From contig CAINDA010000035.1 in NCBI GenBank assembly GCA_903847205.1, positions 186,001 through 250,000 on the forward strand: a stretch of 64,000 nt of DNA, given 5' to 3'. This document shows positions 1 through 8,374 of this stretch, in pieces. The DNA comes from an uncultured Bacteroidota bacterium. GTDB lineage: Bacteria > Bacteroidota > Bacteroidia > 2-12-FULL-35-15. The notes below the pieces were generated by a model. The model did no database searches. It was given only the letters and a program-made list of their open reading frames with translations, and was not told where the DNA came from. How positions within the stretch are numbered: position 1 is the stretch's first letter; each line of letters opens with the position of its first letter. The position numbers and the translations under genes were made by a program.

Positions 1-56
1 ACACTTTTGAAATTTTACAGAAAGTTGTCAGCCAGCTGACGTATTAATCAAAATCC

Positions 57-203
57 ATCGCCCAAACTTCTCAAACGTTTTGCAAAAGAGGGCAATCACT
101 TTGCCAAATTGGACAACCGCTTTGCTATAGAGGACAATTGTTTTGCCAAATTGGGAAATCACTTTGCAAAAAAGATACATCAGGTTGCCGAAAAAAACAA
201 GAG
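57..203. repeat. Degenerate 21-bp tandem repeat array (7 units)
   Basis: Seven consecutive 21-bp units (starts at 57, 78, 99, 120, 141, 162 and 183) share a TTTGCnAAA...GGnCAA core with point differences. 21 bp is seven codons. On the plus strand the register stays open from about 46 to the stop near 214 and would give a heptad with Cys at a fixed place, but it has no start codon. The minus-strand register is broken by stops. I read it as a non-coding or decayed minisatellite upstream of the propeller gene. Confidence 0.8.
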
Positions 204-221
204 AAACTATTTAAATAACTT

Positions 222-229
222 TATATTTG
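222..229 (+). promoter_or_regulatory. Candidate -7 box (TATATTTG)
   Basis: A perfect match to the Bacteroidota TAnnTTTG element lies 25 nt before the start of the propeller gene. I found no convincing TTG -33 element at 17-23 nt upstream, so this is a partial promoter match. Confidence 0.4.
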
Positions 230-254
230 CTTTTCTAAGCAAAAGATCATAAAA

Positions 255-1691
255 ATGAAAAGTATCATTCTCCTAATATCTCTCACTTTTTTTAGTTTAA
301 CAAACATAATTAATGCCCAATCTCCGGACTGGTTGTGGGCTAAAGGAGCAGGAGGAGCTTCTGCTGATGAGGGAAAAGACATTTGTACAGATGCTGCCGG
401 AAACGTATATATTGTTGGTTTTTTTAACAGTCCCTCAATTACTTTTGGAGCCGTTACTCTTACAAGTGTGGGTTCGGGTGATATATTTATTGTAAAATAT
501 GATGCTTCAGGTAATTTAATGTGGGCTAAAAGCGCAGGCGGCACCTCTTATGATGAAGGCAACAGTATCAGTACAGACGCTTCCGGCAATGTTTATGTAG
601 GCGGTTATTTTCAAAGTTCTATTATTGTTTTCGGTGCAGATACTTTAACAAATGAAGGCAATATGGATGCCTTTATTGTGAAATATAATTCAATGGGAAA
701 TGTAGTCTGGGCAAAAGGTACCGGAGGAGTCGGAAACGAGTCTGTACAAAGCTTACATACAGATGCCCTTGGCAATATACTTTTAACAGGGTATTTTCAA
801 AGCCCCTCAATTGCTTTTGGGAATGTTATACTATCAAATGCAGGAAGTAAAAAAGGAGGTGTAGCTCCATCCTTAACAGACTATCAGGGAAGCAGCGGCT
901 CTTCAGACGTTTTTACCGCGGTGTATGACCCTTCAGGCAAAATACTTTGGGCCAAAAGTGCAGGAGGCACTTCTTATGATTTCGGAACCGGTATCAGCAA
1001 TGATGCTAACGGCAATGTATATATATCAGGATATTTTCAAAGCCCTGAAATTACTTTTGGAAACATCGTTCTAAAAAATGCAGGAGGTACAGCAAATACA
1101 TCGGATATTTTTTTAGTGAAATATGATGCTGCTGGCACTGTAGTGTGGGCTAAAAACTGCGGTGCCGCTTCAAGCGAGGAGGCAAACAGCATAAGCACAG
1201 ATGCATCAGGCAATAGTTATATAACTGGATATTTCCAAAGCCCTGTAATTGATTTCGGAATCACTGCATTAACAAATTCGGGCAGTATGGATATTTATGC
1301 TGCTAAATATGATGCCCAAGGCAATGCTGTTTGGGCTAAAAGCGCATCAGGAGCTTCTTATGATTATGGAACCGGAATCAGCATCGACGCGAACGGAAAT
1401 GTATATGTTACCGGCTACTTTCAAAGTCCGACAATTACATTCGGGGAGGTTGTATTAACAAATGCAAGCAAAAATACAACTTCCGATATTTTTATAGTAA
1501 AATACGATTCAAAAGGCGCCGTTGTATGGGCAAAAAATGCCGGCGGCGATGATGATGATGAAAGCAATAGCATTTGCAACGGCCCAACAGGCAATATTCA
1601 CTTAACAGGTTATTTCAGGAGTTCAAAAATTTCTTTTAATGGAACGACTTTGACAAATGCCGGCTCCGGCGATATTTTTATTGCAAATTAA
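255..1691 (+). CDS. Secreted SBBP-type beta-propeller protein
   Basis: A 478-residue protein with a signal peptide (lysine, hydrophobic stretch, cleavage near NAQ at residues 20-22). The rest is seven repeats, each opening with WAK and a Gly-rich turn, followed by a D-x-x-GN-x-Y/H segment and a GYF-S/Q-S/P strand. This is the signature of SBBP beta-propeller repeats, and seven copies fit a seven-bladed propeller. Such proteins in Bacteroidota are usually exported adhesin- or surface-like proteins of unknown ligand. The chain ends directly after the last blade (GSGDIFIAN) with no recognisable type IX C-terminal sorting domain. The start is set by the signal peptide. Family assignment is firm; function is unknown. 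Confidence 0.85.
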   Translation: MKSIILLISLTFFSLTNIINAQSPDWLWAKGAGGASADEGKDICTDAAGNVYIVGFFNSPSITFGAVTLTSVGSGDIFIVKYDASGNLMWAKSAGGTSYDEGNSISTDASGNVYVGGYFQSSIIVFGADTLTNEGNMDAFIVKYNSMGNVVWAKGTGGVGNESVQSLHTDALGNILLTGYFQSPSIAFGNVILSNAGSKKGGVAPSLTDYQGSSGSSDVFTAVYDPSGKILWAKSAGGTSYDFGTGISNDANGNVYISGYFQSPEITFGNIVLKNAGGTANTSDIFLVKYDAAGTVVWAKNCGAASSEEANSISTDASGNSYITGYFQSPVIDFGITALTNSGSMDIYAAKYDAQGNAVWAKSASGASYDYGTGISIDANGNVYVTGYFQSPTITFGEVVLTNASKNTTSDIFIVKYDSKGAVVWAKNAGGDDDDESNSICNGPTGNIHLTGYFRSSKISFNGTTLTNAGSGDIFIAN

Positions 1692-1817
1692 TTTATTGTA
1701 ATAATTAGTATCTCTTTCCGACCTGCTGAATCCTGGAGATTACCAACAAGTATGCAGGTTCGATAATAAGAAGTTCCCATTTTTTAAGTTGCAGCATTTT
1801 CAAATTGATCATTCAAT

Positions 1818-2348
1818 TTACTCTTTAAGCAATCCGTAATAAACAACATCTATTAATACACCATTTCCATTTTTATAGTCCTTTCGAAGTATTCCTTCAA
1901 CAGAAAAACCATTTTTTTCTGCAGTTTTTTTGCTCGAAAAATTGTCAACAGACGTGCGCAGAAAAAGTTTATTTAATTTTAATACTTCGAAACAGTATTT
2001 GATTATTTCAGCAACAGCTTTTGTCATCAGTCCCTTTCCTTGACTATTTTTATCAATGAAATAGCCCACTTCGGCTTTAGGAACCGACCAGTCAAAATTT
2101 TTCAGAAAAATAGTTCCTTCTAATTTGAGTTCTTGCTGGTTTTCAATTACAAAGCAGTAGTGCTCCTTTTTATCAGCTGATTTTATTTTTTCTTCTATGA
2201 AAATATCTGTTGATGTTTTATCATAAACTGAATTTGCAGTTTTGGGAAGGTAGGTGCTGATTCTAGTTTTATTAGAAGAAACTAATTTCAAAAACTGTTC
2301 AGCATCCTCTAACTGAATTAATCTGATTTTAAAATTTTCGAAAGTCAT
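1818..2348 (-). CDS. GNAT family N-acetyltransferase (RimJ/RimL type)
   Basis: The 176 residues have the layout of RimJ/RimL-like acetyltransferases. An N-terminal strand (FKIRLIQLEDAEQFLKLV) is followed by the central GYFIDKNSQGKGLMTKAV segment. Its G-x-G-K-G/x-x-T stretch is the acetyl-CoA pyrophosphate-binding motif A. Then comes the L-N-K-L-x-L-R-T-x-x-x-N-x-x-S-x-x-x-A-E-K-x-G-F segment typical of ribosomal-protein and spermidine acetyltransferases. The fold transfers acetyl from acetyl-CoA to an amine; the substrate cannot be read from sequence. It is monocistronic, with convergent and divergent neighbours. Length is normal for the family. Confidence 0.85.
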   Translation of the reverse strand: MTFENFKIRLIQLEDAEQFLKLVSSNKTRISTYLPKTANSVYDKTSTDIFIEEKIKSADKKEHYCFVIENQQELKLEGTIFLKNFDWSVPKAEVGYFIDKNSQGKGLMTKAVAEIIKYCFEVLKLNKLFLRTSVDNFSSKKTAEKNGFSVEGILRKDYKNGNGVLIDVVYYGLLKE

Positions 2349-2486
2349 TATACATTTTTTAACGAATATAAAATAAAATGCCTTACTAATAATTTATCTC
2401 CGTTGTTTTTAAAAATTACTGCTCAGCTCAACCGGAATCTTTACTTCTAAAATCAACTATTTTACAGCCTTTTAAAATATTATTTA

Positions 2487-2519
2487 TTTGTTAACATTGG
2501 CACATTTGATTTAATTTTG
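2487..2519 (+). promoter_or_regulatory. Complete Bacteroidota-type promoter for the Vsr-like gene
   Basis: TTTG at 2487-2490 and TAATTTTG at 2512-2519 are separated by 21 nt, which matches the TTG-N17-23-TAnnTTTG consensus. Only 4 nt lie between the -7 box and the ATG at 2524, so the predicted transcript would have almost no leader. Confidence 0.6.
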
Positions 2520-2523
2520 CAGT

Positions 2524-2952
2524 ATGGACAATTTAACAAAAGAACAGCGCAGGAAGAACATGCAGGCCATTAAGGCAACCGGCTCTAAAATTGAAACAAT
2601 TTTGGCAAAAGCTTTGTTTGCAAAGGGCTATCGTTACAGGAAAAATAATAAAACTGTTTTCGGCAAACCTGATTTTACTTTTAAAAAACTTAAAATTGCA
2701 ATTTTTGTAGATGGTGAATTTTGGCATGGTAAAGACTGGAATAATAAAAAACAAAAAATAAAAAGCAATCTAAATTACTGGCCGGCAAAAATCAAAAGGA
2801 ATATTGCAAGAGATAAAGAAGTAAACGCACACCTCAAGGAAGAGGGCTGGAATGTTCAGCGTTTCTGGGGTAAAGAGGTTGAAAAAAATCTGGAAGTCTG
2901 TGTAGCTAAAATTGAAGGTGCGATAAAAAAAAGCAGAAAAATAGAAAAATAG
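2524..2952 (+). CDS. Vsr/DUF559-type very-short-patch-repair-like endonuclease
   Basis: The 142 residues follow the Vsr plan. The N-terminal RRKNMQAIKATGSKIE segment is followed by KGYRYRKNNKTVFGKPDFTF, whose PD carries the catalytic Asp. Then come the IFVDGEFWHGKDW core, the W-x-x-K-I-x-R-N-x-x-R-D helix and a GW-x-V-x-x-F/W strand. Classic Vsr nicks 5' of T:G mismatches made by deamination at cytosine-methylation sites. Compared with E. coli Vsr, the catalytic WH is retained. The preceding His is Asp, and the Cys/His zinc ligands around FWH are Glu, Lys and Trp, so this is a variant branch. No cytosine methyltransferase is nearby. Activity on T:G mismatches is therefore not assured. Confidence 0.75.
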   Translation: MDNLTKEQRRKNMQAIKATGSKIETILAKALFAKGYRYRKNNKTVFGKPDFTFKKLKIAIFVDGEFWHGKDWNNKKQKIKSNLNYWPAKIKRNIARDKEVNAHLKEEGWNVQRFWGKEVEKNLEVCVAKIEGAIKKSRKIEK

Positions 2953-2981
2953 ATTTTTAAGGCAAACATTTAAACTCTTAA

Positions 2982-5471
2982 TTACTTTAGTAATTCAAGC
3001 GCTTCCTGAATGGAGATATATTCGTTATTAAACAGCGCAACAACAAAAACATCTCCAAGATTATACATTTGTTTAATATCATTTTTGTACTCCACAGCAT
3101 CTTTGTAATCATTGAAAGAGCCAACCACATAACGGGTTAAACCGCTTTTTGTTTTTTCACCGTTGAGGTCTTTCAATTTTGAAAACACAGCAAGTTTATC
3201 ATCAGGCGGCTGATTTTTAAAAACACCAAGCTGTACTTTAAATTTTACAAGCTTTTTATTTACAGTATTTTCTGCAATATTTTCTTTGGTTTCAACAGCA
3301 TCTTCTTTTTTAGCAAACGTAGCGCCTGCCTCTTCTAAAGTAATTCTTTTTCCATTTTTGTAGGCTGCAATAAATGCCCCGGGATAACCATTTAACAGCA
3401 TGTCAGTTTTATGTTTAGCTGCCGCGTCAAAAGAAGTAAATGAACCTGTCATATATTTATACAAGCCGTCCTCTGTTTTTATTTCAATTAGATCATTCAC
3501 GTTTTTAAATACACTTTTAGAAAGCCGTTTTTTATACGCTCCCAATTGAACACGCAGCACTGTACCCTCAATGTTTATGGTATTATTCAAAACATTCTTA
3601 TTGCTTGCCGCATTGACTGAATTCTTGTTTGCGTCGCGGATAGCATTCTTGTTTGCATCCCTTATAGCTTTCTTGTCTGCACTTTTATCCACATTCTTAT
3701 TTGTATTCATGTCCGCATTTTTCGGATTTTTATCAGCAATAAGAGCTCCGTCATTTTTCTTAACATCTCTATTAGCCGCAACAACCGCATTGCCGGTATT
3801 ATCATCATTTCGATGTGCCTCATGATACTTACCATATTGTTTATAGACGACTTTAGCATCTGTTAAACCTGCCTTAATCAATTGCTGTCTGCGGTCTTCT
3901 GCATCCTGGTAATCACTAAATTTACCAGCAGTATAAATGGTTGCTGAATCACTTGTATTAGTGCTTGAAATATCGCTGATGCTCAGGAATTTGGTCATTA
4001 AATTTTGGGGCAGTCCTTTTTTATAAGTTCCTAAATCAACACTGTACTCTCTTTGCTTTTCTCTTTTAACTTCTGGATCCCGGGTTTCAACAGCGGCGTA
4101 TTCACCGGTAGAATCATTATAAAAATTAGCCTGGTAAGCAATCAGCGAATCATTCATCTGCACTCCTTTCGAATTCACAAACGCTCCTTTGGGAGAATTT
4201 TTTTCATCGTCTTTGTAATTAGGAACGCCGTCCTCATCATCATCAAGCGGACAGCCTTTTGCATCAACTGGCACTCCTGATGGTGTACCCGGACACTGGT
4301 CATCAAAATCAAGCACCCCATCTTTGTCTTCATCGCCAGTTTCAAGAGCCATGAAATCAACATCTTTATAATTTTCTTCGTTATGACGAGCTTTATCCTT
4401 TTTCTTGGCTTTCTTTTTATTTGTACCAAAGTTGTAATGAACAGAACAAGAGGTCATCATAAATTTATCATTCTGGCTGTTTCCTACTCTGTTTCCGACA
4501 CTTTTGGCCGTAACACCGTCAATATAGTCAGTAAAGGTAAAATGCATCGTGGTGCCAATTTTAAAATCCCAAAAATTATTTAATTTAAAAATTGCTCCAA
4601 TACCCACAGGTATTGCCCACGAGCGTTCAGGATATTTGCCGAAGCCATCAAGGTTGGTCTCCCTAATATCAGATTCATAGGTATAATCGCGATGGATAAC
4701 CACTGCATTCGCCGCATCTCCCGCACTTTGATCAATGTTTCTGATGGAGCCATCCGTCCAGTAGAAATATTTATTGCCGTATTTATCATACATATCTGTT
4801 TTCGAAAGAAATTCAAATGATTCTATTCCTAACGAAATAAAAGGACTTGCGGTTCTTTTTGCAGGAAGAAAATTATCGAAATTATATTCCAGGTTAAGTC
4901 CGCCAGCACGTATCTGAGATTCAAAATTTAGATTACGGCTCCCATTTGGACCAGCATTTCTCTCTTCTGCGCCCAACTTTCCAAATAAGACATAAAAATT
5001 TAATTTCAGGTAATCAGTCAAGCCTTGGGATACGCTTAAATCATAGGCTATCCGGCTGACCATAGGCGCCTGAAAGTGCTTATTATACAAATCGCCGTAG
5101 AATGAAAACATGCCTGTACCAAAGCCAACAGTGGGTGTAGGAATAAATTCTGCAGAAGGTTTTACTGTATCAGCAGGATTGGTTGGTTTAGGAGAAGATC
5201 CAACGGAAGAAAGACTGCTGTCGGATGCTGAAGGACTATTAGTTTTGATGGCAGGGGCTGTAACAGAAATACTGCTGTCTACTCCTTTTGAGCTTTTAAT
5301 TTTTTTAACAGGAGCACCGGATGAAGCGCTTGAATCAGTTGGGGTACTGTTAATTTTTGAAACGGGAACAACAGAAGCGCTGCTATCGGGAGCTGCACTT
5401 TTGTTTACTTGTGCATACGAAAAACAACTTAATAATACGAAAAATAAAACACCCTTTAATTTGTGAATCAT
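2982..5471 (-). CDS. Outer-membrane barrel protein with TSP3 repeats and three SPOR-like domains
   Basis: About 829 residues from the ATG at 5471. An upstream in-frame GTG at 5495 precedes the signal peptide and is not preferred. The order is: signal peptide ending SYAQ, a Ser/Ala/Pro-rich linker to about residue 100, then a beta-barrel-like region (about 105-350) rich in alternating aromatic strands. Thrombospondin type 3 calcium-binding repeats (DKDGVLDFDDQCPGTP, then DDEDGVPNYKD) lie near 375-420. Three SPOR-like segments follow (about 470-540, 640-715 and 750-829), with an Asn/Lys/Asp-rich spacer before the second. SPOR domains bind peptidoglycan strands lacking stem peptides. An outer-membrane protein tethered to cell wall is the simplest reading. 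It is paralogous to the gene at 7070-8374 in its barrel part. Confidence 0.75.
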   Translation of the reverse strand: MIHKLKGVLFFVLLSCFSYAQVNKSAAPDSSASVVPVSKINSTPTDSSASSGAPVKKIKSSKGVDSSISVTAPAIKTNSPSASDSSLSSVGSSPKPTNPADTVKPSAEFIPTPTVGFGTGMFSFYGDLYNKHFQAPMVSRIAYDLSVSQGLTDYLKLNFYVLFGKLGAEERNAGPNGSRNLNFESQIRAGGLNLEYNFDNFLPAKRTASPFISLGIESFEFLSKTDMYDKYGNKYFYWTDGSIRNIDQSAGDAANAVVIHRDYTYESDIRETNLDGFGKYPERSWAIPVGIGAIFKLNNFWDFKIGTTMHFTFTDYIDGVTAKSVGNRVGNSQNDKFMMTSCSVHYNFGTNKKKAKKKDKARHNEENYKDVDFMALETGDEDKDGVLDFDDQCPGTPSGVPVDAKGCPLDDDEDGVPNYKDDEKNSPKGAFVNSKGVQMNDSLIAYQANFYNDSTGEYAAVETRDPEVKREKQREYSVDLGTYKKGLPQNLMTKFLSISDISSTNTSDSATIYTAGKFSDYQDAEDRRQQLIKAGLTDAKVVYKQYGKYHEAHRNDDNTGNAVVAANRDVKKNDGALIADKNPKNADMNTNKNVDKSADKKAIRDANKNAIRDANKNSVNAASNKNVLNNTINIEGTVLRVQLGAYKKRLSKSVFKNVNDLIEIKTEDGLYKYMTGSFTSFDAAAKHKTDMLLNGYPGAFIAAYKNGKRITLEEAGATFAKKEDAVETKENIAENTVNKKLVKFKVQLGVFKNQPPDDKLAVFSKLKDLNGEKTKSGLTRYVVGSFNDYKDAVEYKNDIKQMYNLGDVFVVALFNNEYISIQEALELLK

Positions 5472-5476
5472 AAACA

Positions 5477-5484
5477 CAAATATA
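5477..5484 (-). promoter_or_regulatory. Candidate -7 box (TATATTTG) abutting the start codon
   Basis: On the minus strand TATATTTG ends 5 nt before the ATG at 5471. It matches TAnnTTTG exactly, but no TTG -33 element is evident at 17-23 nt. It supports choosing 5471 over the upstream GTG, because that GTG would lie upstream of the box. Confidence 0.4.
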
Positions 5485-5646
5485 ATAAAAAACACCTCTC
5501 TGCAGCACCAGCTTTCCCTTTGTTTGAATAAATAGCTGTAATGGATATTTACGGGAAATTATTTTTGTTTTTAATACCTGCGGTTAAGCAACATTTCAAT
5601 TTCAAAAAAGCAAAAATTTTAAATAAATACGAAGTTGAGAAGATTA

Positions 5647-6960
5647 TTATCTAACCCATTTTTGACTGCTCACCATTAAAGCTTCCTGCACTGTTTTGCG
5701 TTTTCCATTTATATAAGCTGTAACAAAAGGAGCTACCACGCCTTTAGCTCTTTGCTTCTCGCGGTTATCACGGGCAGCTTTATATTCATTAAACGAGCCG
5801 ACTGTATATTTTTTGAAGCCGTCACCCATTTCGGTACTCACAGTTTCGCTGAGATGATAAATACTGGCAATTGTGCCTGCACTTCTCGGATTATGTAAAG
5901 CCATAATCTGGACTTTATAATTTGCATTACCTTGAGCTGGAGGAATGTTGTTTGCGGGCGGCAATTTTGTTGGTGTTACAACAGCTGTTGTTTCTGGCTC
6001 AACTTTGTCAGTCGGTGAAATAGGGTCTTTATCAGGAGGATTGCCTGCAACCGCACCTCCAATAGATATAGTACTTGTGGGTATTGCAAATTTCTTGGTG
6101 TTATCATTTTCAATATATGAAAATACGCCGTCAATAACCTGATCTTCGCTGACAGTAGATGCTACAGCCACTTTATAGGATATTGTAAATTCAGCCTGTG
6201 GAGGCAGTGATACCCAAATAAATCTTACTTTTTGGTCGGCAAAAGAAAATGATGCACCAGATGATTCGCCTGCTGTTGCAGTAAAACCGGTTGGCAGTGT
6301 TTCCAACAATTTTGCGAAGCCGCCTAAATTTCCTTTATTTACATTGATTTCGACAGTGAATTCACCATTTACGTTTTTTGGAGCTTTTCTCACACAAGTA
6401 ACAGGTGAGGCTTCAGAACTGCCCGTATTGCCTTTTACTTCCGGCTCTTTAACAGGCGTTTCTGGTTCTGTCCCTCCGGTTTCGGGGGTTATCACAGGTT
6501 CTTTTACTGCCGCTACTGCCGGCTCTCCGCTTCCTTCACCAATAGTAATTGTTGCAGGAGCTATATCTGCGGTTTGTTTTACATTGTCGGTAACGTAAGA
6601 AAATTTACCTGAAATAGCCTGGGCTCCGCTTATGCCGGCATCAACTTTAACTTTAAATGATACTTTAAACTCTTTATCGGCCGGTAAGGACATCCAGATA
6701 AATTTCACAAATTGATTGCTGAATGTAAATGAAGCACCGTTGCTTTTATCTTCTACCGCCGTAAATCCGGCCGGAAGTTCTTCCTGAAGCTTAGCAAAAC
6801 CGCCAGTAGTGCCTTTATTAATCGTTAGCTCTACAGTAAATTCACTTTCGGCTTTTGCCGATGAGGGAACTACCTGTGTGACTGTAATTCCATCGGAAAA
6901 CAAAAATTGATATATCAACAATGCAAGGGTGTTGAATAGCAGGATTGCAAATTTTAACAT
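5647..6960 (-). CDS. Exported protein with two repeated Ig-like domains and a C-terminal SPOR domain
   Basis: The 437-residue protein has an N-terminal hydrophobic export segment. Two copies of a roughly 110-residue domain follow (about 25-140 and 190-300). Each runs through F-T-V-E-L/I-N-K-G, G-G-F-A-K-L, LP-x-GFTA, a GASF-F strand and an FIW-SLP segment, and resembles DUF11-like Ig-fold repeats. Pro/Glu/Thr-rich linkers separate the domains. The last roughly 80 residues (NYKVQIMAL... to the KRKTVQEAL segment) form a SPOR domain, so the C-terminus should bind denuded peptidoglycan glycan. It sits between two TSP3 barrel genes on the same strand, 175 and 109 bp away, which suggests a shared envelope role. 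The function of the repeated domain is unknown. Confidence 0.7.
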   Translation of the reverse strand: MLKFAILLFNTLALLIYQFLFSDGITVTQVVPSSAKAESEFTVELTINKGTTGGFAKLQEELPAGFTAVEDKSNGASFTFSNQFVKFIWMSLPADKEFKVSFKVKVDAGISGAQAISGKFSYVTDNVKQTADIAPATITIGEGSGEPAVAAVKEPVITPETGGTEPETPVKEPEVKGNTGSSEASPVTCVRKAPKNVNGEFTVEINVNKGNLGGFAKLLETLPTGFTATAGESSGASFSFADQKVRFIWVSLPPQAEFTISYKVAVASTVSEDQVIDGVFSYIENDNTKKFAIPTSTISIGGAVAGNPPDKDPISPTDKVEPETTAVVTPTKLPPANNIPPAQGNANYKVQIMALHNPRSAGTIASIYHLSETVSTEMGDGFKKYTVGSFNEYKAARDNREKQRAKGVVAPFVTAYINGKRKTVQEALMVSSQKWVR

Positions 6961-7069
6961 AAGTACGCGGGATTTAATTTATTAATTTGATAATTTGCTG
7001 TTTTGAAATTTTAATAATTTAAAAAATATAAGTTCATTTTTATCGGATACCAATCGGAATTCAAAAAAT

Positions 7070-8374
7070 TTACTGTTCAAAGAAATAGTCAATTAAATCA
7101 TTTAGTTTTTCAACTGTAAAATCTGAGTCACCTTCAAAAAATGAATCAATAGCTTTCGCTATTTCCTCAGTAGAAATATAACCGTCTTTATTTTTGTCAG
7201 CTCCTTTTAATGCATAAGGAATTGCGCCTTTAGCATGGAAATTTCCTTTGCTTTTAGCTTCTGCCTCCTTTAAAAATTTCATGCTGGGGTTTTCATTAAA
7301 CAACTTGCTTCTATCAGTAGCTTGTGCATTATACTGCGATTGTTGCTGCGCAAGCATTTTTTCTGTGAGAGTAACACCATTCACGTCGACAAAAACACCT
7401 TTTTTAGTAAGCGGTTCCTTGTCCAAATAATCTGGCACACCGTCTTCATCACTGTCTAAAGGACATCCCATAAGATCCACTTTCACATCTTTTGGAGTAC
7501 CTGGGCAGCGGTCTTCTCCATCTTTTACACCATCACCGTCGGTATCCAATTTATCCAAGGATGAAAAATCTACTGTTTTATAAACTGGGTTACTGTCGTC
7601 ATAAGGTTTTCCGAAGTTGTACTGAATTGCAGCATGAAGAAATAAATAGCGGTCGTTACCGCTTCCTGCTTTCAGATTGTCGAGATAATCAGTGAATGTG
7701 AAATAATAAGACGCTGCAAGATTTACATATATGTTATCTGTAATTTTTAAATTTACTCCAAGTCCAACAGGAATTGCCATGGTAGTGCCAGTATATTTTG
7801 CACTGTCATTTAATTTTGTTTCATAGGTATAATCACGCTGAATAACTTTTGCGCCGATAGTACTGTCTGGTTTATCGCGGATGGTGCCATCTTTCCAATA
7901 ATTATAATTTACTCCGTTTTTATCTTTTAAATCAGAATAAGGATCGTATTTCAAAAAGCCTATGCCTGAGAAAAGATATGGTGCAAATACGCTGGTTCGT
8001 TTAAATAAAAAATCATTATCGAGATGAAGAACAATGTTAAAATCGGCTTGCATAATTTTTGATTCAAAGTTTAAGTTTCTCGCCGATCCTCTTTCGCTGT
8101 CACCTAATTTTCCGTAAATACCGCTTAATGATATTCCGAAAATTCGCCCTATGCGCTGCTCAAGAACAACGTTAAATCCCTGCCTTACTTTACTCAAAGA
8201 ACTTAAGTTTATTCCGTTCCCAATATCACCGTCAAATGAAAGAACTCCTGTACCCACAGCTAATGAGGGAAGCTGTCTGCTTTTTTCAGGTATTCCGCTT
8301 TTTGCATTTTGCGAATCAATCAAGCCAACCACAGCAAGAAATAAAACTATGGTCAGTGAAATTTTCTTTATCAT
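7070..8374 (-). CDS. Outer-membrane barrel protein with TSP3 repeats and an EF-hand tail
   Basis: 434 residues from the ATG at 8374. The reading frame extends 20 codons upstream, but the signal peptide (MIKKISLTIVLFLAVVGLID) fixes the start. A barrel-like region of about 250 residues is clearly paralogous to the 2982-5471 product. Shared signatures include the GTGVLSFDGD/GTGMFSFYGD opening, NYNYWKDGTIRD versus KYFYWTDGSIRN, and RDYTYE. TSP3 repeats follow (DTDGDGVKDGEDRCPGTP and DSDEDGVPDYLDK). Instead of SPOR domains it ends with an EF-hand loop, DKNKDGYISTEEI, plus an acidic helix. Calcium binding is predicted at both the TSP3 and EF-hand loops; the cellular role is not known. Confidence 0.75.
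   Translation of the reverse strand: MIKKISLTIVLFLAVVGLIDSQNAKSGIPEKSRQLPSLAVGTGVLSFDGDIGNGINLSSLSKVRQGFNVVLEQRIGRIFGISLSGIYGKLGDSERGSARNLNFESKIMQADFNIVLHLDNDFLFKRTSVFAPYLFSGIGFLKYDPYSDLKDKNGVNYNYWKDGTIRDKPDSTIGAKVIQRDYTYETKLNDSAKYTGTTMAIPVGLGVNLKITDNIYVNLAASYYFTFTDYLDNLKAGSGNDRYLFLHAAIQYNFGKPYDDSNPVYKTVDFSSLDKLDTDGDGVKDGEDRCPGTPKDVKVDLMGCPLDSDEDGVPDYLDKEPLTKKGVFVDVNGVTLTEKMLAQQQSQYNAQATDRSKLFNENPSMKFLKEAEAKSKGNFHAKGAIPYALKGADKNKDGYISTEEIAKAIDSFFEGDSDFTVEKLNDLIDYFFEQ

Noticed and set aside
57-203. Array as part of a functional heptad-repeat protein
   Set aside because: No start codon in the open register on the plus strand and stops on the minus strand; treated as non-coding or decayed.
1721-1760. 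ACCTGC...GCAGGT pairing as terminator of the propeller gene
   Set aside because: Only 6-bp arms with a long loop and no T tract.
5110-5466. Plus-strand ORF opposite the barrel/SPOR gene
   Set aside because: A shadow of the Ser/Ala/Pro-rich coding strand on the opposite strand; no start context or homology.
5472-5495. GTG start 8 codons upstream for the TSP3/SPOR barrel gene
   Set aside because: It precedes the signal peptide and lies upstream of the candidate -7 box; the ATG at 5471 is preferred.
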